Assembly (NCBI GenBank): GCA_030686995.1
Contig: CM060691.1
Location: forward strand, 94,196,743 to 94,260,742
Reading direction: 5' to 3'
Origin: Artemisia argyi
Taxonomy: Eukaryota > Streptophyta > Magnoliopsida > Asterales > Asteraceae
Length of the DNA: 64,000 nt
Shown here: piece after piece, positions 35,386 through 46,120 of the stretch
How the letters are laid out: each line of letters starts with the position of its first letter
Position numbering within the stretch: position 1 is the stretch's first letter
Notes under the pieces: generated by a model
Told to the model about the DNA's origin: nothing
Database searches by the model: none
What the model saw: only the letters and a program-made list of their open reading frames with translations
Made by a program: the position numbers and the translations under genes

Positions 35386-35776
35386 ATGTTTTAGGATATT
35401 TTTATCTAGTTAAGGGAGCGTTTGGTTTATCTCGAAAAAAAGATATTTTGAAAACGAAAATTCGCTTTTTAATCTTTTAAACATGCTTATGTTGTGTCAA
35501 ACTCTTATGAAAAAGCAAGATATATAATCTAATATATATCTAGCTTTATTTCGAAATGAATTATGATTTTATACTCTTTGACATCATATATTCTAAACGA
35601 GTTTAAAATCAAAATAAAAGGAACATTGTGAAACTACTTCATAGAATATTTTTTTTTTGTGTCGAAGTAGAATTTCATTCCACATATATTGCATATATAT
35701 ATATATATATATATATATAACATATGCATGATAGTTGTTTTTATCTTAATTTTATTTTTGTTGTTATATTGTTTAG
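34816..35776 (+). other. Predicted 5'-leader intron of ORF1
   Basis: A strong donor, TTTT|GTAAGTTTTCC, lies 190 bp after the hairpin module. A strong acceptor, ATTGTTTAG|GTGAAAATG, ends seven bases before the ORF1 ATG at 35783. The minus-strand relative has a matching donor (GTAAGTGTTCC from 62610) at the same relative place. The interval contains two (TA)n tracts. Splicing is predicted, not shown. Confidence 0.55.
35293..35383. repeat. (TA)n microsatellite inside the predicted leader intron
   Basis: About 91 bp of uninterrupted alternation. A shorter (AT)n follows at 35693-35719 and another at 37203-37231. Confidence 0.97.
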
Positions 35777-35782
35777 GTGAAA

Positions 35783-36967
35783 ATGCCTAAGACCACGGTT
35801 GGTGATGTCTCCAAAACAAAACAATACATTCCAAATGTCTCTTCTACTCCCGGCATGTCTCCTTCAGTTGCATGTTTCTATCGTCCCATTGAAAATAGAA
35901 ACATTCACGAAGGAAGAATTGTCGATCCATCTTTCTATGAATCTGATCAAACCAAACGAATGTTCTCCAATATTCATTTTGAATGTCTTTACCAAATCAA
36001 CGAACCAATCATTCCTCGTTTTATCCTTGACTTCTATAGCCAAGTGACGGTGCAAACCGATCCCTATGGTCATCTCCTTATTTCCTTCATGATTCAAAAT
36101 CAATTCATCACTCTTACTCTTGCTCAATTTGGACAAATCCTTAGAATCTCATACAACGGCCAAGCCGTATTCTCAAATGAATGTGATCTCTCCTCTCTTG
36201 AAAGAAATCGTCCTCAGGATGGCCCCTACTATTTTGAGATTCCTAGTCCTGATGACATTCGTTGAATGCTTGAACTAGAACGTCGTACGACTAGTCGAGT
36301 AATCAAGTCGAAGAATGTCGATTTTCATGCAAATCAAATCCTCCTCAAAGAGCTAAGCCAAGATATGAAAAAGTGGGAAGAACTCATTCGCGAGAATGTG
36401 TTTGGTACGGGTGGTCACCGTGATCATGTCACGGCGAGCATTGGCCACATGTTATATTGTGTAATTGCTGAAGAGCAATACAATTTGGCTTATCTTTTTA
36501 TTCATCGAATCATGTCCGCCAAAAACACCCCAAATGCCAATCTTCCTTACGGTATGTTCCTCACACGACTTTATCGTTATGTGATGGAACATTACCCACA
36601 TCTTCAAAGAGATTACTACATTCATATCCTTCCTACTTTGAACCAACTTACTCGTGTTCGTACTCGTCGTTCTCGAAGTGACAAAGGAAAATCTCATGTT
36701 CCTTTGTATTCTAGGCCTCGTGGTTCTACATCTCATCGTGAGGACGATGATGATGAGGAGGAAAACACCTCACGTGTTAGTACTCCATCCCCCACGACCT
36801 TTGTTGAAAATCTTTCCGATATTGATGATACCGAGTATCAAGTTCCTCTTCCTCATGAACGTACCGATGAGCTTCTCTTCACTCGTCAAACGTCCATCAT
36901 CAACAACAAATACATGAAGAACTTCAAGGAGGATTCAAATCCATTGGGAAGATGTTTAGGAAGATGA
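35783..36967 (+). pseudogene. ORF1 of the plus Sirevirus-like element (putative plant transposon protein type)
   Basis: The frame runs 394 codons from the ATG at 35783, interrupted once by TGA at 36263-36265. It is homologous to 49569-50696 on the minus strand: shared landmarks are HEGR.(I)DPSF, EPI.PRFIL.FY, GHRDH/GNRDH, HMLYC/YMLYS, NLAY and MFLTRLYR/MLLTRLFR. The end is acidic and Ser/Thr-rich, then basic. I remember many Asteraceae hypothetical proteins of this kind, possibly the family called putative plant transposon protein. Function is unknown. No catalytic motif of RT, RNase H or integrase is present. It sits where env-like genes sit in Sireviruses, ahead of ORF2, the PPT and the LTR. 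The more upstream GTG is not a likely start. Confidence 0.75.
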
Positions 36968-37203
36968 TTGGGAAGAAGAAGAAGTAGAAGATATTGACGT
37001 ATTGCTACTTGTTATCATTTGTTTCTATTAGACATTTGTATGGTTAGTTATTTGTCCGATTCATTCGGAAAGACTTGTGTTATTTCTTGTTTATCTCTTG
37101 AATGATGTTTAGACTTTAACTATTATCTTGCTACTATCTTAATGTTATGCTATGGTTCTTTTCAATGTGGATTATAATATGTTAATTTGCGTGCAACATT
37201 TGG

Positions 37204-37235
<32 letters not shown>

Positions 37236-37354
37236 TTATATATCATCATTCCTAGATTATATACTTCTAATAGAGCTTGCTGGGAAAACACACTTGAAAA
37301 ATCACCAAATTCTGCAAATTTTGGGTTTCTGGTCATTTGGGAAAACACCAGATG
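36968..37354 (+). other. ORF1-ORF2 spacer, upstream part
   Basis: It contains a short (TA)n at 37203-37231 and no ORF. It leads into the hairpin module at 37355. Confidence 0.6.
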
Positions 37355-37427
37355 GGCGGCCCCCTTAATTCCCTAGGCGGTCCCCTTAATCATTAAGGGG
37401 GCCGGCCTACAATTAAGGGGACCGGCC
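37355..37427 (+). promoter_or_regulatory. GC-rich hairpin module, copy 2 (before ORF2)
   Basis: It holds two GGCGGyCCCCTTAA words and two inverted AATTAAGGGGACCGGC words. The best stem pairs 37378-37389 with 37393-37404 (Watson-Crick plus one G-U). It lies 140-200 bp upstream of a TATA box. Confidence 0.85.
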
Positions 37428-37570
37428 ATCTGGAACTGGGTTCACTGTTTTCTTTTGCATCTTATGAACCCTTTCTCTAGTATCAGCTACCATTTCCCAT
37501 TTTAACCCAACTGGTTTTAGAATCTCATTCAACCATTTCAATTACATACCTAAAACAACCATTTCCATAC

Positions 37571-37577
37571 TATAAAT
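37571..37577 (+). promoter_or_regulatory. TATA box of a predicted internal promoter for ORF2
   Basis: The sequence acTATAAATtcc ends about 50 bp before the ORF2 ATG. The minus-strand relative has ccTATAAATttg at the same place (48670-48664), about 80 bp before its ORF2 ATG. Conservation between the two elements supports a real promoter. No transcript data are available here. Confidence 0.6.
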
Positions 37578-37627
37578 TCCCTCCATAATCACCATTCTTC
37601 ATCTCATCATTCATCATCTAAATCATC

Positions 37628-38227
37628 ATGACTCCACCAAACACCTCACACTCCAAAGCCTCTAAGAAACAAAAGCTTGTGGTCATCCCCCCAAAACAAC
37701 TCTTCATTGACTTAACAAATGAAGACAACAAAACCCCATCACCTCCACCCAAATGCTCATCCCCAAGAGCACCCACTGCACCATCTAAAACACCTTCCAC
37801 TCATGGAACTTCCTCATCCTCCATACCCTCAACCTCATCAATCAATGACTACATCAACTCACACTTGTCACCACAAGTATCATCACCACTTCCTACACAA
37901 GAACCTATCTCCACCCATCTTACCATCTCACTTTCACCAATAACACCTCTTGATGCTCATCTCTCATCTCCACCAATTACACCACCATTCTTTGCAAATC
38001 CCGTGCCTTGGAGGCTACTTGAATCCCATGGGGATACTTGCCTTTGTTGCATCCACAACCGCACCGTCATCTTTGGCCTTAGAGATGAAATTCAATATAT
38101 GTTTTCATATATTGAACATTTGCTTACCAACCCACCACCACCACCAACTCCACCATCCTCTCCAATCATTCCTCCACCACAATTCTCACCCATTCCTCCA
38201 CCATCACCATCATGCTCTCCAAATTAA
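37628..38227 (+). CDS. ORF2 of the plus Sirevirus-like element: Pro/Ser/Thr-rich protein with a CxxC end domain
   Basis: It encodes 199 residues from an ATG 50 bp below a TATA box. Residues 1-135 are low-complexity Pro/Ser/Thr with a short basic KASKKQK patch. Then comes GDTCLCCIHNRTVIFG and an amphipathic stretch, LRDEIQYMFSYIEHLL, followed by a proline-rich tail. The minus-strand relative (47417-48583) ends in a similar CxxC plus helix block (GCGQCERTAH, then EIRELFEEMRFILNHIL). The shared end suggests a small conserved domain after a disordered region. I do not recognise a function. It is the last gene before the polypurine tracts and the LTR. The frame is intact. Confidence 0.65.
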   Translation: MTPPNTSHSKASKKQKLVVIPPKQLFIDLTNEDNKTPSPPPKCSSPRAPTAPSKTPSTHGTSSSSIPSTSSINDYINSHLSPQVSSPLPTQEPISTHLTISLSPITPLDAHLSSPPITPPFFANPVPWRLLESHGDTCLCCIHNRTVIFGLRDEIQYMFSYIEHLLTNPPPPPTPPSSPIIPPPQFSPIPPPSPSCSPN

Positions 38228-38539
38228 GCATTTGATATGCTTAATAAATAAAGACTCTACCACCCTTTTGCTTGCAAGCTCTATGAAGACCATGTACTCT
38301 TTGCATGATGATGTATTTTCCTAGTTGTTAATTTGTGTACTCGCTTTTCTACTTGTAATCCTTATTGCTACTTGTATGTTGCGTCTTGCCACAACCATTT
38401 CTTTAATATGAATGCATTCTTTCAACCATGCTTATTTTCTTTCTTATCACCTAATATATGTTTGCATGAATATACTTGTGCTTCTAATATTTTTGTTTTG
38501 CAAAGCATTCCATAGCTCGTTCTCTTGGTGCCCCCAAAC

Positions 38540-38726
38540 GAGGGGGAGTACACATCAAGGGGGAGATAACTTCCCGTCAAATTTTCACGTTTGAAAATTG
38601 TCGGCATAACCTTTTTTGATTCTACAAAAGGGGGAGAAGTAAATATAAACTCACTAAAATACTTGTTTAAAAACTAATTTTTGAGTTAATGAGTTTAAGT
38701 TTTGTAATCATCAAAAAGGGGGAGAC
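38540..38726 (+). promoter_or_regulatory. Four polypurine tracts ahead of the 3' LTR
   Basis: GAGGGGGAGTA (38540), AAGGGGGAGATA (38558), AAAAGGGGGAGAA (38626) and AAAAAGGGGGAGAC (38713-38726). The last abuts the LTR and is the likely true primer. Multiple PPTs before the 3' LTR are a known feature of Sireviruses as I recall them, and support that assignment. Confidence 0.8.
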
Positions 38727-39085
38727 TGTTGATATAAATAATGTTCAAAAATGTTATTAATATCTCTCAATAAACCTATGTTTTGATAATCACAAAACTC
38801 AAATCAAATTAAGTCAAGATTAAGACGTAAACAAGTATTTGGTAACAAATATTTACCTCTACATCTAATATCACTTAAGGTATGCATAAACTAAGCATCT
38901 TATGCATTACATGATCAAAGGAAACCTTATCTTAAGACATAACTTTTTATAAAATGATATTAACATTTTATATATATTTGTAAATCATTTTTGGTATTGT
39001 TATATTAAACTACAAAGATATGATTTCAAATTTCCAACCAAAAAGGGCAAATTTTATCCAGAAAAACTTTTCCAACGTTCAGGAG

Positions 39086-39158
39086 GGCGGCCCCCTTAAT
39101 TTTACTAGGCGGCCCCCTTAATCATTAAGGGGACCACCCCCTAATTAAGGGGACCGGC
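39086..39158 (+). promoter_or_regulatory. GC-rich hairpin module, copy 3 (LTR U3)
   Basis: It has two GGCGGCCCCCTTAAT words and two ATTAAGGGGACC words. It ends about 28 bp before the TATAAATA box at 39186, so it sits where U3 enhancers lie. Confidence 0.85.
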
Positions 39159-39185
39159 ATGCTCCAGAACAGTATTTTCTAGCCC

Positions 39186-39193
39186 TATAAATA
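39186..39193 (+). promoter_or_regulatory. TATA box of the Sirevirus-like LTR
   Basis: CCCTATAAATATTGG directly follows the hairpin module. The minus element has CTATAAATACC (46110-46103) in the same position. Confidence 0.8.
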
Positions 39194-39980
39194 TTGGATC
39201 ATTTCACATATTTTTCTCACCTTTTTGCACTATAAACTTTCTGATCTAACCTCCATTTCTAGATCTAAAATCCTTTGATCATATAATTCATAAGTCTTTG
39301 TTTCCAAATGATCCAAAGCTTCATCCATTCAAGTGCAAGAAGAAGAACACTCCTCTGCATCCATCTAATTGTAGTAGTATTGTGATTAGCTAGTTTCACA
39401 TTGTAGTAGTGTTAGATATTTGTAAAGTGTTGTGTGAATTTGTTGATTGTAGAAACTAGGTGTGTTGTAAAGTAGTTTAGTAGTTGTGACCAAGTTGTGC
39501 TTAGAAGAAGGTGTGAAGTTGACATGGTGTGAAGAAGGTGTGAAGTATTGAAGAAGTTGTGAAGGTGTGAAGTTGTGAAGAAGTTGTGAGATTGGTTCTA
39601 GCTACGATTAGAACTCGACATTTAGCTTAGTGTCGTTAACTCGTGTAAGCCAAGGTGTGTAAGGTTTCTCCACCATAAGGAGTTTGTTGACATAGTGAAG
39701 AAAACTCTCGAGTGTGGTACTCGGGGAGTGGAGTAGGGCAAGGAAGGTGTCCTTGTAGCCGAACCACTATAAATTCGCGTGTTGTGGTTTGATCTTTCTA
39801 ACTCTATCTTTTCTTCATTCAATTTCAATACTTTCATTATTAGATTAGAATTTCTTATATTGGTTGTTGTTTGAATTCACTTGAGATCGAATCGAAAGTT
39901 TTTTTAATAAGCTACAAAATATTTTGGTAATAAATTTAAAAGGACGTAAAACTATTCAACCCCCCTTCTAGTTTTCCACA

Positions 39981-40806
39981 TTTACTCATGCATTAAATAC
40001 AACCAATAAAACCTAGTACATATCGGTTCATGTTTCCTAAGACGTTCAAGCATGTTACACAATGGAGATCTGTCAGTTTTCTTAAGCCTAACATTGAAAT
40101 CATTCATCCAATACAACCATAAACAAGTAATCAACACATAATTAACATCTAGGTTTCATTAGATCTAAGCAAACACAAATAAATCTAGCCTAGTATGTAG
40201 AAATCAAGACAAGCACAAGATATAGACAACCAACACATAGACATATTGATTGAATTAAGAGAAGACTTATCTTAATAGCACATGAAAGGATTCAAGGGGT
40301 GAAAACCCTTGAATATACTGTAAAATACGAGCTAGGGTTCACAAAGTTCGGCCATAGGGTTTCTCCATACAAGTTCCTCTTAAAGAATGAAAATTAGAAA
40401 ACTATATATAGAGTTTAGGAGGTGACGGCGTCAAGAACAAATGTCTGACGCCGTCATCTTGCCGCCAAATAGTTCCTCGGACTGCCTAGATTTGGGTCTG
40501 ACGCCGTCATGTGGTCTCCTTATGCAGGCCGTCATGATTTTAACTCTTGACGCCCTTCTTGTGATGCCGTCAGGTTTGTACTGGATCATCACCACTTTTA
40601 CTCTTGATGCCATCATGAATTTCCTCTTGACGCCGTCATACACTGTTCTCAACTTAGAAAATTAAGTCTTTGGCGTTTTCTTCACTTTTTTGCTCCAAAA
40701 ACGTCCGAATTGCTTCCTTTTCCAGATTTCACTACCAAAGTACCTAAAATCACAAAAGGAACGATTTAGGGTAATATTTAATCAAATAAATTCAATTCCG
40801 GGCTTA
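39981..40806 (-). mobile_element. Z-family LTR fragment
   Basis: It is nearly identical to 44857-45685 of the solo Z LTR, starting at TTTACTCATGCATT and ending at CCGGGCTTAA, where the two diverge 46 bp before the complete LTR's end. It includes the TGACGCCGTCA cluster (40423-40640) and a TATATATA box (40402-40409). Confidence 0.85.
40423..40640 (-). repeat. TGACGCCGTCA inverted-repeat cluster in the Z LTR
   Basis: TGACGGCGTCA (40423-40433) and TGACGCCGTCA (40446-40456) are perfect inverse partners with a 12-nt loop. Further full or near copies lie at about 40499, 40564 and 40628. The solo LTR has the same set at 45299-45520. Confidence 0.85.
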
Positions 40807-41306
40807 ACACTAATATAAAAGTAATTACAACAAATAACCGTTCCACTAAAGACCAAAGACAAGCACGGAGGTCATACACTAGCACCTCACAAATAGTGTT
40901 TAGATACTCACATCTCTCGGGTGTAACAAAGTATAAATTACAATATGGAAACGGAAGATATCTCTCACTACCTGTCATAGAAAAATAGATTACCATAGGC
41001 TTGGGAAAGGATCAAACCTCCACCACATGGCGTAAGCACCTAGGATAAACTATCAAAGAGGTCTTTTTAAAGGGTTGTAACGTTAGGTGTAGGGATATGA
41101 AATACACGGTTTTGTTGGATATAGGCAGTCTTTACTGGTGGCGAGTTAACAATCTTGGTTAATTACATGTACAATATGGCGTTGCTAAGCCAAGACTAGA
41201 CTCGACTTAAGCTAATAAATGAAAAATAACAAAAAACATAGAATGAAACGGGATGGTAGTCCGTATGTTTTTTCTCTTTTCTTTTTCTAATTTTTTTTCT
41301 TTTTCT

Positions 41307-41347
<41 letters not shown>

Positions 41348-43213
41348 ATACACTCTTACCCTACCATCCAAAATAATACATCGTAGGGAATGTAAATTCC
41401 CCTTACACTTGAATTTTTACATACTTTATAAATAACTAATCTAATGACTCGAATTAAGAAAATCAAAACACTTGGAGTACTTTTAAGATTAACGTACATA
41501 TGGGGGTAATATATGATGTTCTTCTCCATTACTCCATAAAATAAGTACTTTACCCATGAGTCCCAATCGTCCCAAAACAATATGTACAAGGATATGACTC
41601 GACTTAGCAACCATGTAATCAATTAGATAATTAAATTAGGGTTTAACAAATAACAATACTGCACTAAAGATGAGTGCATACACGGAAGGCTAAGGCGATT
41701 TGGGTGTACATTTAAGTGGGGTGTAACAAATTCTTCCTTTAAGTAAGATGCTTAAAGTTAGAAACGAAAAGATAGGCTCGGAGGGGTGTACTAGGGGTTT
41801 CGTGTACTAAAAATGAGTACAACGCTAAGGTGTGGAAAAAATTAATTGACTTAACTAGCCAAGTAATATGACTTAAATGGTCAAGTAATTATGATACGGG
41901 TTTAACACAAGGGTGATCCTAATGCCTCTTATCATGTAGTAAATCCTACTACACGAATGTAGTCTCACTAGCGGTCTCGGGATGCATCACTAACGCAAGT
42001 TCTAGAATCTAAATGCTACCGGTACACTCATAAGCACTAATAGTAAATGCTTTTCCTATCAAATCTAAAGGCGAGCCTCACATATTTGGGTGGAAAATTT
42101 TTTTGAATAGTACGGTTATGTGCTAGTCATACAATCTCCTATCCATGAGACGCTTGCTATGGCTAAAGTTTCACTCCTAAATGTTGTAAAAAAATTTAAA
42201 TTTGGCGCTAAAATTGCACTAACAAGTATTTCTCATAGTTTTATTACACATCTACTATCAAACAAACAAACTCAAGCGAAAGTGTATTTGTAAGGTATCA
42301 TCATTTTACCCTCCCCTTACACTTAAGATGAACATTGTCCCCAATGTTCAAGTAAAGAATGTAAAAGTGAAATAAGTAAAACGAACGAAATCAAATACTC
42401 CCCTGATTCACTCGGTATGGATAATAAGGTGGCCAGGTTAGATCTTCCTCCAAGAAAATGAACAATCAAAGCTTCCCTTCCAGAATATAAATCATCTTCT
42501 TGTCAAACATAACCTATTAAACCTGAGAAAACAATCACAAAAACCCAAAGCATCAATCCGAACAAAGAAAACTCACAACTAGATGTAATTCCAGACTTAG
42601 GAATAAAAACAAAACAATTAAAGATATAATGCTTGTGGAATGATTGTTTGCAGATTTCCTGGAGTTTATAAAACTAAAGAATCAACCAAAAACTTTAAGA
42701 CTCCGGTATAAACAAAACTAGCAAAATTTCCAGAATTTTACACATGACGCCGTCAGGAATTAATTCATGACGCCGTCAGAAGTGACCTACAGAAATCTTT
42801 ATGTTAAGTTTCCGAAAAATTTCTGGAAAAACATATGTCCTACTTCCTGGAAAATCCTGCAAAACATCATTATGACTCGATACAAGCATTTGACTCTAAC
42901 AAGTACTAATACACATGTCCATTTAATATTGTTGTGGTTCATGCTCAATTTCGTTCTTATAAACAAATTTGGATCTTCCTTACACTTATCTTTTGCAAAA
43001 TACCTTTATATGCAATTAAGACGAAGTTAAAAACAAAATAAAGCATTTTCACAATTTACTTTGAAACATGAGCCACAAGCAACAAAAATAAAACATGCAT
43101 ACGGAAACAAATAAAATCAAATAAACAAACAAACAAACAAATAAATAAATAAAGCTTGGGTTGCCTCCCAATAAGCGCTTGTTTTTGTTCGAGTCACGAG
43201 CCTGACTCTACCA
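40807..43213 (-). other. Non-coding 3' region of an Athila-like element
   Basis: No real ORF. On the minus strand it follows the gag pseudogene. Parts match the 3' region of the Athila element (for example 41020-41090 with 53205-53290), and 43160-43185 matches the grcaacc-type text at 54796-54822. It holds a 35-base poly-T (41311-41345), two TGACGCCGTCA words (42745, 42768) and the hairpin GAACATTG-tcc-CCAATGTTC (42337-42356). Confidence 0.6.
41311..41345. repeat. Poly-T run of 35
   Basis: A homopolymer run within a T-rich stretch beginning at about 41270. Its length should be treated with care, because homopolymers are error-prone. Confidence 0.95.
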
Positions 43214-44131
43214 TTATTTAACGAAAATAGGGGAGGTTTTCCCTACACTTAGGATTAAGTGTGGGTGAAAGTAGCGATGCATACCCTTAGGGTGAAAATA
43301 TGCCACATGAGGTGAAGGGGGTGAGTGAATGGCTTCCTTCATCCTAAAACTACCCGGATAATATTGGTTGATGGGTGGGTCGATTCCTCTTTTGTCTCCT
43401 AGATGTATATCTAAGGATGGAAAGTTGTGTAAAGGTTGAGGTTCCGGTTCATCAACATTAGGAAATTCCCTAGAACTAGGAGTAAGGTTATCACTACAAG
43501 TATTCAAACCTATATCCTCTAGTGGTGCCTGGTCCAAGGGTTCTACCTCCATCGGGATTCCTAAAGTTTATTCTACTTCTTCTGGGTAAGTCACGGGCGG
43601 TGTGTGTGCCTCAAATGATGGTAGGACTTGTGGGGTACTTGGTGGGCTTAGATTTTCAACTCTATCCTTCATCTTATCAAGATTACCAATGTGCTCAGCT
43701 TGTATTGTGGTGAAATCAAACCACCCCGTGCACCCAGTTATCTCATCTATAGTTTTATCCCCAAACAATCTTCTTGCTTGTTTCCTTAAACTTGCTATCA
43801 ATTGATCCGTAACAACGTTTGTTGGGTTGTCCATTTTTTTGGCAAGTTTAGCACAATTCTCTATGGTTTCCCATGCTTCATCAACACTTAATCCCCAAAG
43901 GTCCCCATCTACGGCATGGTCAATGTCCATTTTGGTATAGTGGTCAACACGATGGCAAAATATTTCAATTTGGGACCACAGATCGAAATTATGATGAGGG
44001 ACTTTTCGGAGTAAATATTTAAAACGAGTCTATGCATCATAGATAGGTTCATCTTCATGTTGTTTAAACATCAAGATGTCATTAGGAGTGGCTGAATTTT
44101 GTGGTCGGTAGTATGGTGGATTCGCGTTCTC
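43214..44131 (-). pseudogene. gag: Athila-type gag fragment
   Basis: One minus-strand frame runs from about 44131 (MENANPPYYRP) to 43214. It is interrupted by TAG at 44027-44029 and TAA at 43565-43567. It carries DEPIYDA, then TRFKYLLRKVPHH and MDIDHAVDGDLW, resembling the GESL.EAW.RFKDLLR.CPHH part of Athila-type Gag and gag proteins I recall from Tanacetum-like Asteraceae. No zinc knuckle, protease or RT follows; the frame runs directly into the non-coding 3' region. It is therefore either a relic or a gag-only non-autonomous element. Its 5' edge abuts a Sirevirus-like LTR at about 44132. Confidence 0.7.
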
Positions 44132-44301
44132 CATAATGGTGAACGGAATAGTTATAAGCACTAATCCACGCCCCGAGTTTCCAACTCGAGAGTTATAAGC
44201 ACTAATCAACAAGCTCCTTTCACTGGCGGAGAAAACCTTTACAACGTCGCTTACAGTTTTACCAACACTAAGCTAGATGTCGAGTTCTTTTACATGGGTA
44301 C
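44132..44301 (-). repeat. Minus Sirevirus-like LTR, distal part
   Basis: Its reverse complement (GAACTCGACATCTAGCTTAGTG onward) matches 39610-39780 of the plus element's LTR. It is separated from the rest of its LTR (45726-46569) by the solo Z LTR. The LTR is truncated at about 44132, where the gag fragment begins; the exact edge is approximate. Confidence 0.7.
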
Positions 44302-45720
44302 TGATGCGTAGGGATTGCACCAGGCTTTACCTCTCAAGGGATCTTGAGAAGCTTACAACCCCCACCAGGCAGTGTACCTGATCGATGTAGTATAGTATAA
44401 TGACAAGTACCGGGGGATTGATCGTTCAGCTAGGAATAGTGTCGCTAGGATTAGAAAACCTAAAGACTAGGTCTAGGGATGAGGGATGATTCTTTTTGAA
44501 TTTTTATATTTTTAGGAAAGCAAGTAAAAATCTCGGGTTTGAAGGATTTGGGCGGAATTAGTTGCTAGTCAACTAACCCAATACTAAGATGCAATCAAAA
44601 TAAAATACTAGAAATGAAAATAAACTAAATTATACTAAAGTTGTGAGCAATATATGGGAGAAGTGTGTTTACTTAGATTTCACTACTCCCAAGATATCTT
44701 TTACACGTTAATTACTTGTTATAGTTGCGTGGATGACGGATTGTATTCCTTAATACCATTCATGGGGTGGCGTACTTACTTCCCCAATCCTATGAGTGCC
44801 TACTTCACTCCTATGTCGAGCCGGCTAAGAAGCTCCTAACATGGGATCATTAGAATTTACTCATGCATTAAATACAACCAATAAAACCTAGTACACATCG
44901 GTTCATGTTTCCTAAGGCGTTCAAGCATGTTACACAATGGAGATCTGCCAGTTTTCTTAAGCCTAACATTGAAATCATTCATCCAATACAACCATAAACA
45001 AGTAATCAACACATAATTAACATCTAGGTTTCATTAGATCTAAGCAAACACAAGATAAATCTAGCCTAGCATATTGAAATCAAGACAAGCACAAGATATA
45101 GACAACCAACACATAGACATATTGATTGAATTAAGAGAAGACTTATCTTAATAGCACATGAAAGGATTCAAGGGGTGAAAACCCTTGAATATACTGTAAA
45201 ATACGAGCTAGGGTTCACAAAGTTCGGCCCTAGGGTTTCTCCACACAAGTTCCTCCTAATGAATGAAAATTAGAAAACTATATACAGAGTTTAGGAGGTG
45301 ACGGCGTCAAGAACAAATGTATGACGCCATCATCTCACCGCCAAATAGTTCCTCAGACTGCCTAGATCTGGGTCTGACGCCGTCATGTGGTCTCCTTATG
45401 AAGGTCGTCATGATTTTAACTCTTGACGCCCTTCTTGTGATGCCGTCAGGTTTGTACTGGATCGTCACCACTTTTACTCTTGACGCCGTCATGAATTTCC
45501 TCTTGACGCCGTCATACACTGTTCTCAGCTTGGAAAATTAAGTCTTTGGCGTTTTCTTCACTTTTATGCTCCAAAAACGTCCGAATTGCTTCCTTTTCCA
45601 GATTTCACTCCCAAAGTACCTAAAATCACAAAAGGAACAATTTAGGGTAATATTTGATCAAATAAATTCAATTCCGGGCTTAAATGACCCCCTAAAAGTG
45701 GTTCATTTTTCGCCTCATCA
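44302..45720 (-). mobile_element. Solo Z LTR, 1419 bp, with target duplication ggtac
   Basis: It runs from TGATGCGTAG to CCTCATCA and is flanked by ggtac at 44297-44301 and 45721-45725. No internal sequence remains: the two LTRs recombined and left one. It inserted into the LTR of the minus Sirevirus-like element, inside a local tandem duplication (ctaagctagatgtcgagttct on both sides). Confidence 0.93.
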
Positions 45721-46102
45721 GGTACAACCACTCCCATCGTCGCTTACACTTTTACCGACACTAAGCTAGATGTCGAGTTCTTTACCAAGGGTACAACCAC
45801 TCCCGTTAGTTCTTTTACAAGGGTACAACAACTCCCGACACACTACGTATTTTGAGGCCTAAAATACTAACCAATCACTTCTACATACATGACACAAATG
45901 AAGTATAAACTACCAAAGCTTATACATGACAAAGCTAACAAGACTTGCAACTTTAGCGTTGAAGCTTGTAACTTCTTGAATGATCTTGTGAAGTCCCTTG
46001 CTACATAAGAGAGTCACACAAGTCAAATGTCACTGAGTTAGTTTGAGAGAGTATATGAAAATATGTCCTAAAGGGGTGACTCAAAACTAACAAATGGTTT
46101 GG

Positions 46103-46110
46103 TATTTATA
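46103..46110 (-). promoter_or_regulatory. TATA box of the minus Sirevirus-like LTR
   Basis: The minus strand reads GCTATAAATACC, 11 bp downstream of the hairpin module. Confidence 0.75.
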
Positions 46111-46120
46111 GCAAACCATT

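Larger units (their letters stand above)
38727..39980 (+). repeat. 3' LTR of the plus Sirevirus-like element, 1254 bp
   Basis: It starts TGTTGATATAAAT after the PPT and ends ...ATTCAACCCCCTTCTAGTTTTCCACA, a typical copia/Sirevirus LTR end. It contains the hairpin module at 39086-39158 and a TATA box at 39186-39193. The segment 39610-39780 matches the minus element's LTR at 44140-44300. It abuts a Z LTR fragment with no clear target duplication, since the 5' side of this element is missing. Confidence 0.85.
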
